Assembly: GCA_016844565.1 (NCBI GenBank)
Contig: JAENJB010000098.1
Coordinates: forward strand, 1-5,052
Direction: 5' to 3'
Source of the DNA: Dehalococcoidia bacterium
Lineage (GTDB): Bacteria > Chloroflexota > Dehalococcoidia > JAENJB01
DNA length: 5,052 nt
Shown: positions 4,912 to 5,052 of the stretch, piece by piece
Position numbering within the stretch: the stretch's first letter is position 1
Layout: the number at the start of each line of letters is the position of its first letter
Notes under the pieces: generated by a model
Seen by the model: the letters and a program-made list of their open reading frames with translations, nothing else
Database searches by the model: none
What the model was told of the DNA's origin: nothing
Translations under genes and position numbers: made by a program

Positions 4912-5052
4912 TTGACATACGGTTGGGCTGGCACCATTCTAGACGTTGACCTGACCAACAGGCGGGTTACCAAAAAGCCCCTGGATGAAGGCTTTGCGCT
5001 CAAGTGGCTGGGCGGAGAGGGCTTCGGCGCACGGTTTCTATGGGAGAACGTC
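4912..5052 (+). CDS. Second aldehyde:ferredoxin oxidoreductase, 5' end only
   Basis: The first 47 codons of a second AOR-family gene run off the window end. The peptide starts (M)TYGWAGTILDVDLT and contains the family's GGEGFGARFLWE segment at 34-45. It is identical to the upstream AOR at 37 of 47 positions with no gaps, so the two are tandem paralogues. The start is TTG at 4912: it aligns with Met1 of the first AOR, and GAGGA (4901-4905) lies 6 bases upstream. I see no in-frame ATG that fits. The 157-base gap from the first AOR is mostly repeat, and both genes probably share a transcript. Whether it is full-length or has a different substrate cannot be seen here. Confidence 0.88.
   Translation, partial: MTYGWAGTILDVDLTNRRVTKKPLDEGFALKWLGGEGFGARFLWENV

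Overview
The window is a GC-rich stretch with every recognisable gene on the + strand. It reads as an anaerobic bacterium with tungsten- and iron-sulfur-based metabolism. The two aldehyde:ferredoxin oxidoreductase (AOR) genes, the 16-cysteine ferredoxin-like partner and the hemerythrin-like protein all fit an anaerobe. The intergenic repeats, with GTCATTGCGAG and GAGATTGCTTC ends and nested CCTGAGC...GAAGG cores, remind me of draft genomes of Chloroflexota (Dehalococcoidia-like). That placement is from memory and composition and is unconfirmed.

Layout: (1) 1-147 is the 3' end of a DUF2249-domain gene. (2) 148-390 has no gene and holds two inverted copies of the dispersed repeat. (3) 391-852 is a hemerythrin HHE-domain protein. 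(4) 853-985 holds a good candidate sigma70-type promoter (TTGACA-18-TAATAT). (5) 986-1969 is an amidohydrolase-2 (ACMSD-like) family protein. (6) 2081-2665 is a protein with four [4Fe-4S] cysteine motifs, preceded by a compact palindromic repeat. (7) 2666-2816 holds an inverted pair of a second repeat family (CCCTCTCC type). (8) 2817-4754 is a full-length AOR. Its last residues and stop codon lie inside another repeat. (9) 4755-4911 is mostly repeat. (10) 4912-5052 is the start of a second AOR, 37 of 47 residues identical to the first and beginning at TTG.

How they may work together: DUF2249 and hemerythrin HHE proteins often occur side by side and probably form a small module for oxygen, NO or iron handling. 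The candidate promoter then seems to start a separate unit: amidohydrolase, polyferredoxin, AOR, AOR. The polyferredoxin is the natural electron carrier for one or both AORs, which would interconvert an aldehyde and its carboxylic acid. The amidohydrolase family includes non-oxidative decarboxylases and hydrolases acting on (often aromatic) carboxylates, so it could supply or consume the AOR substrate. The substrate cannot be read from the sequence. I see no CRISPR array, tRNA, rRNA or transposase. The parts belong to known families. The less usual points are the tandem AOR pair, the repeat in nearly every large intergenic gap, the AOR 3' end that runs into a repeat, and a few substituted motif residues.
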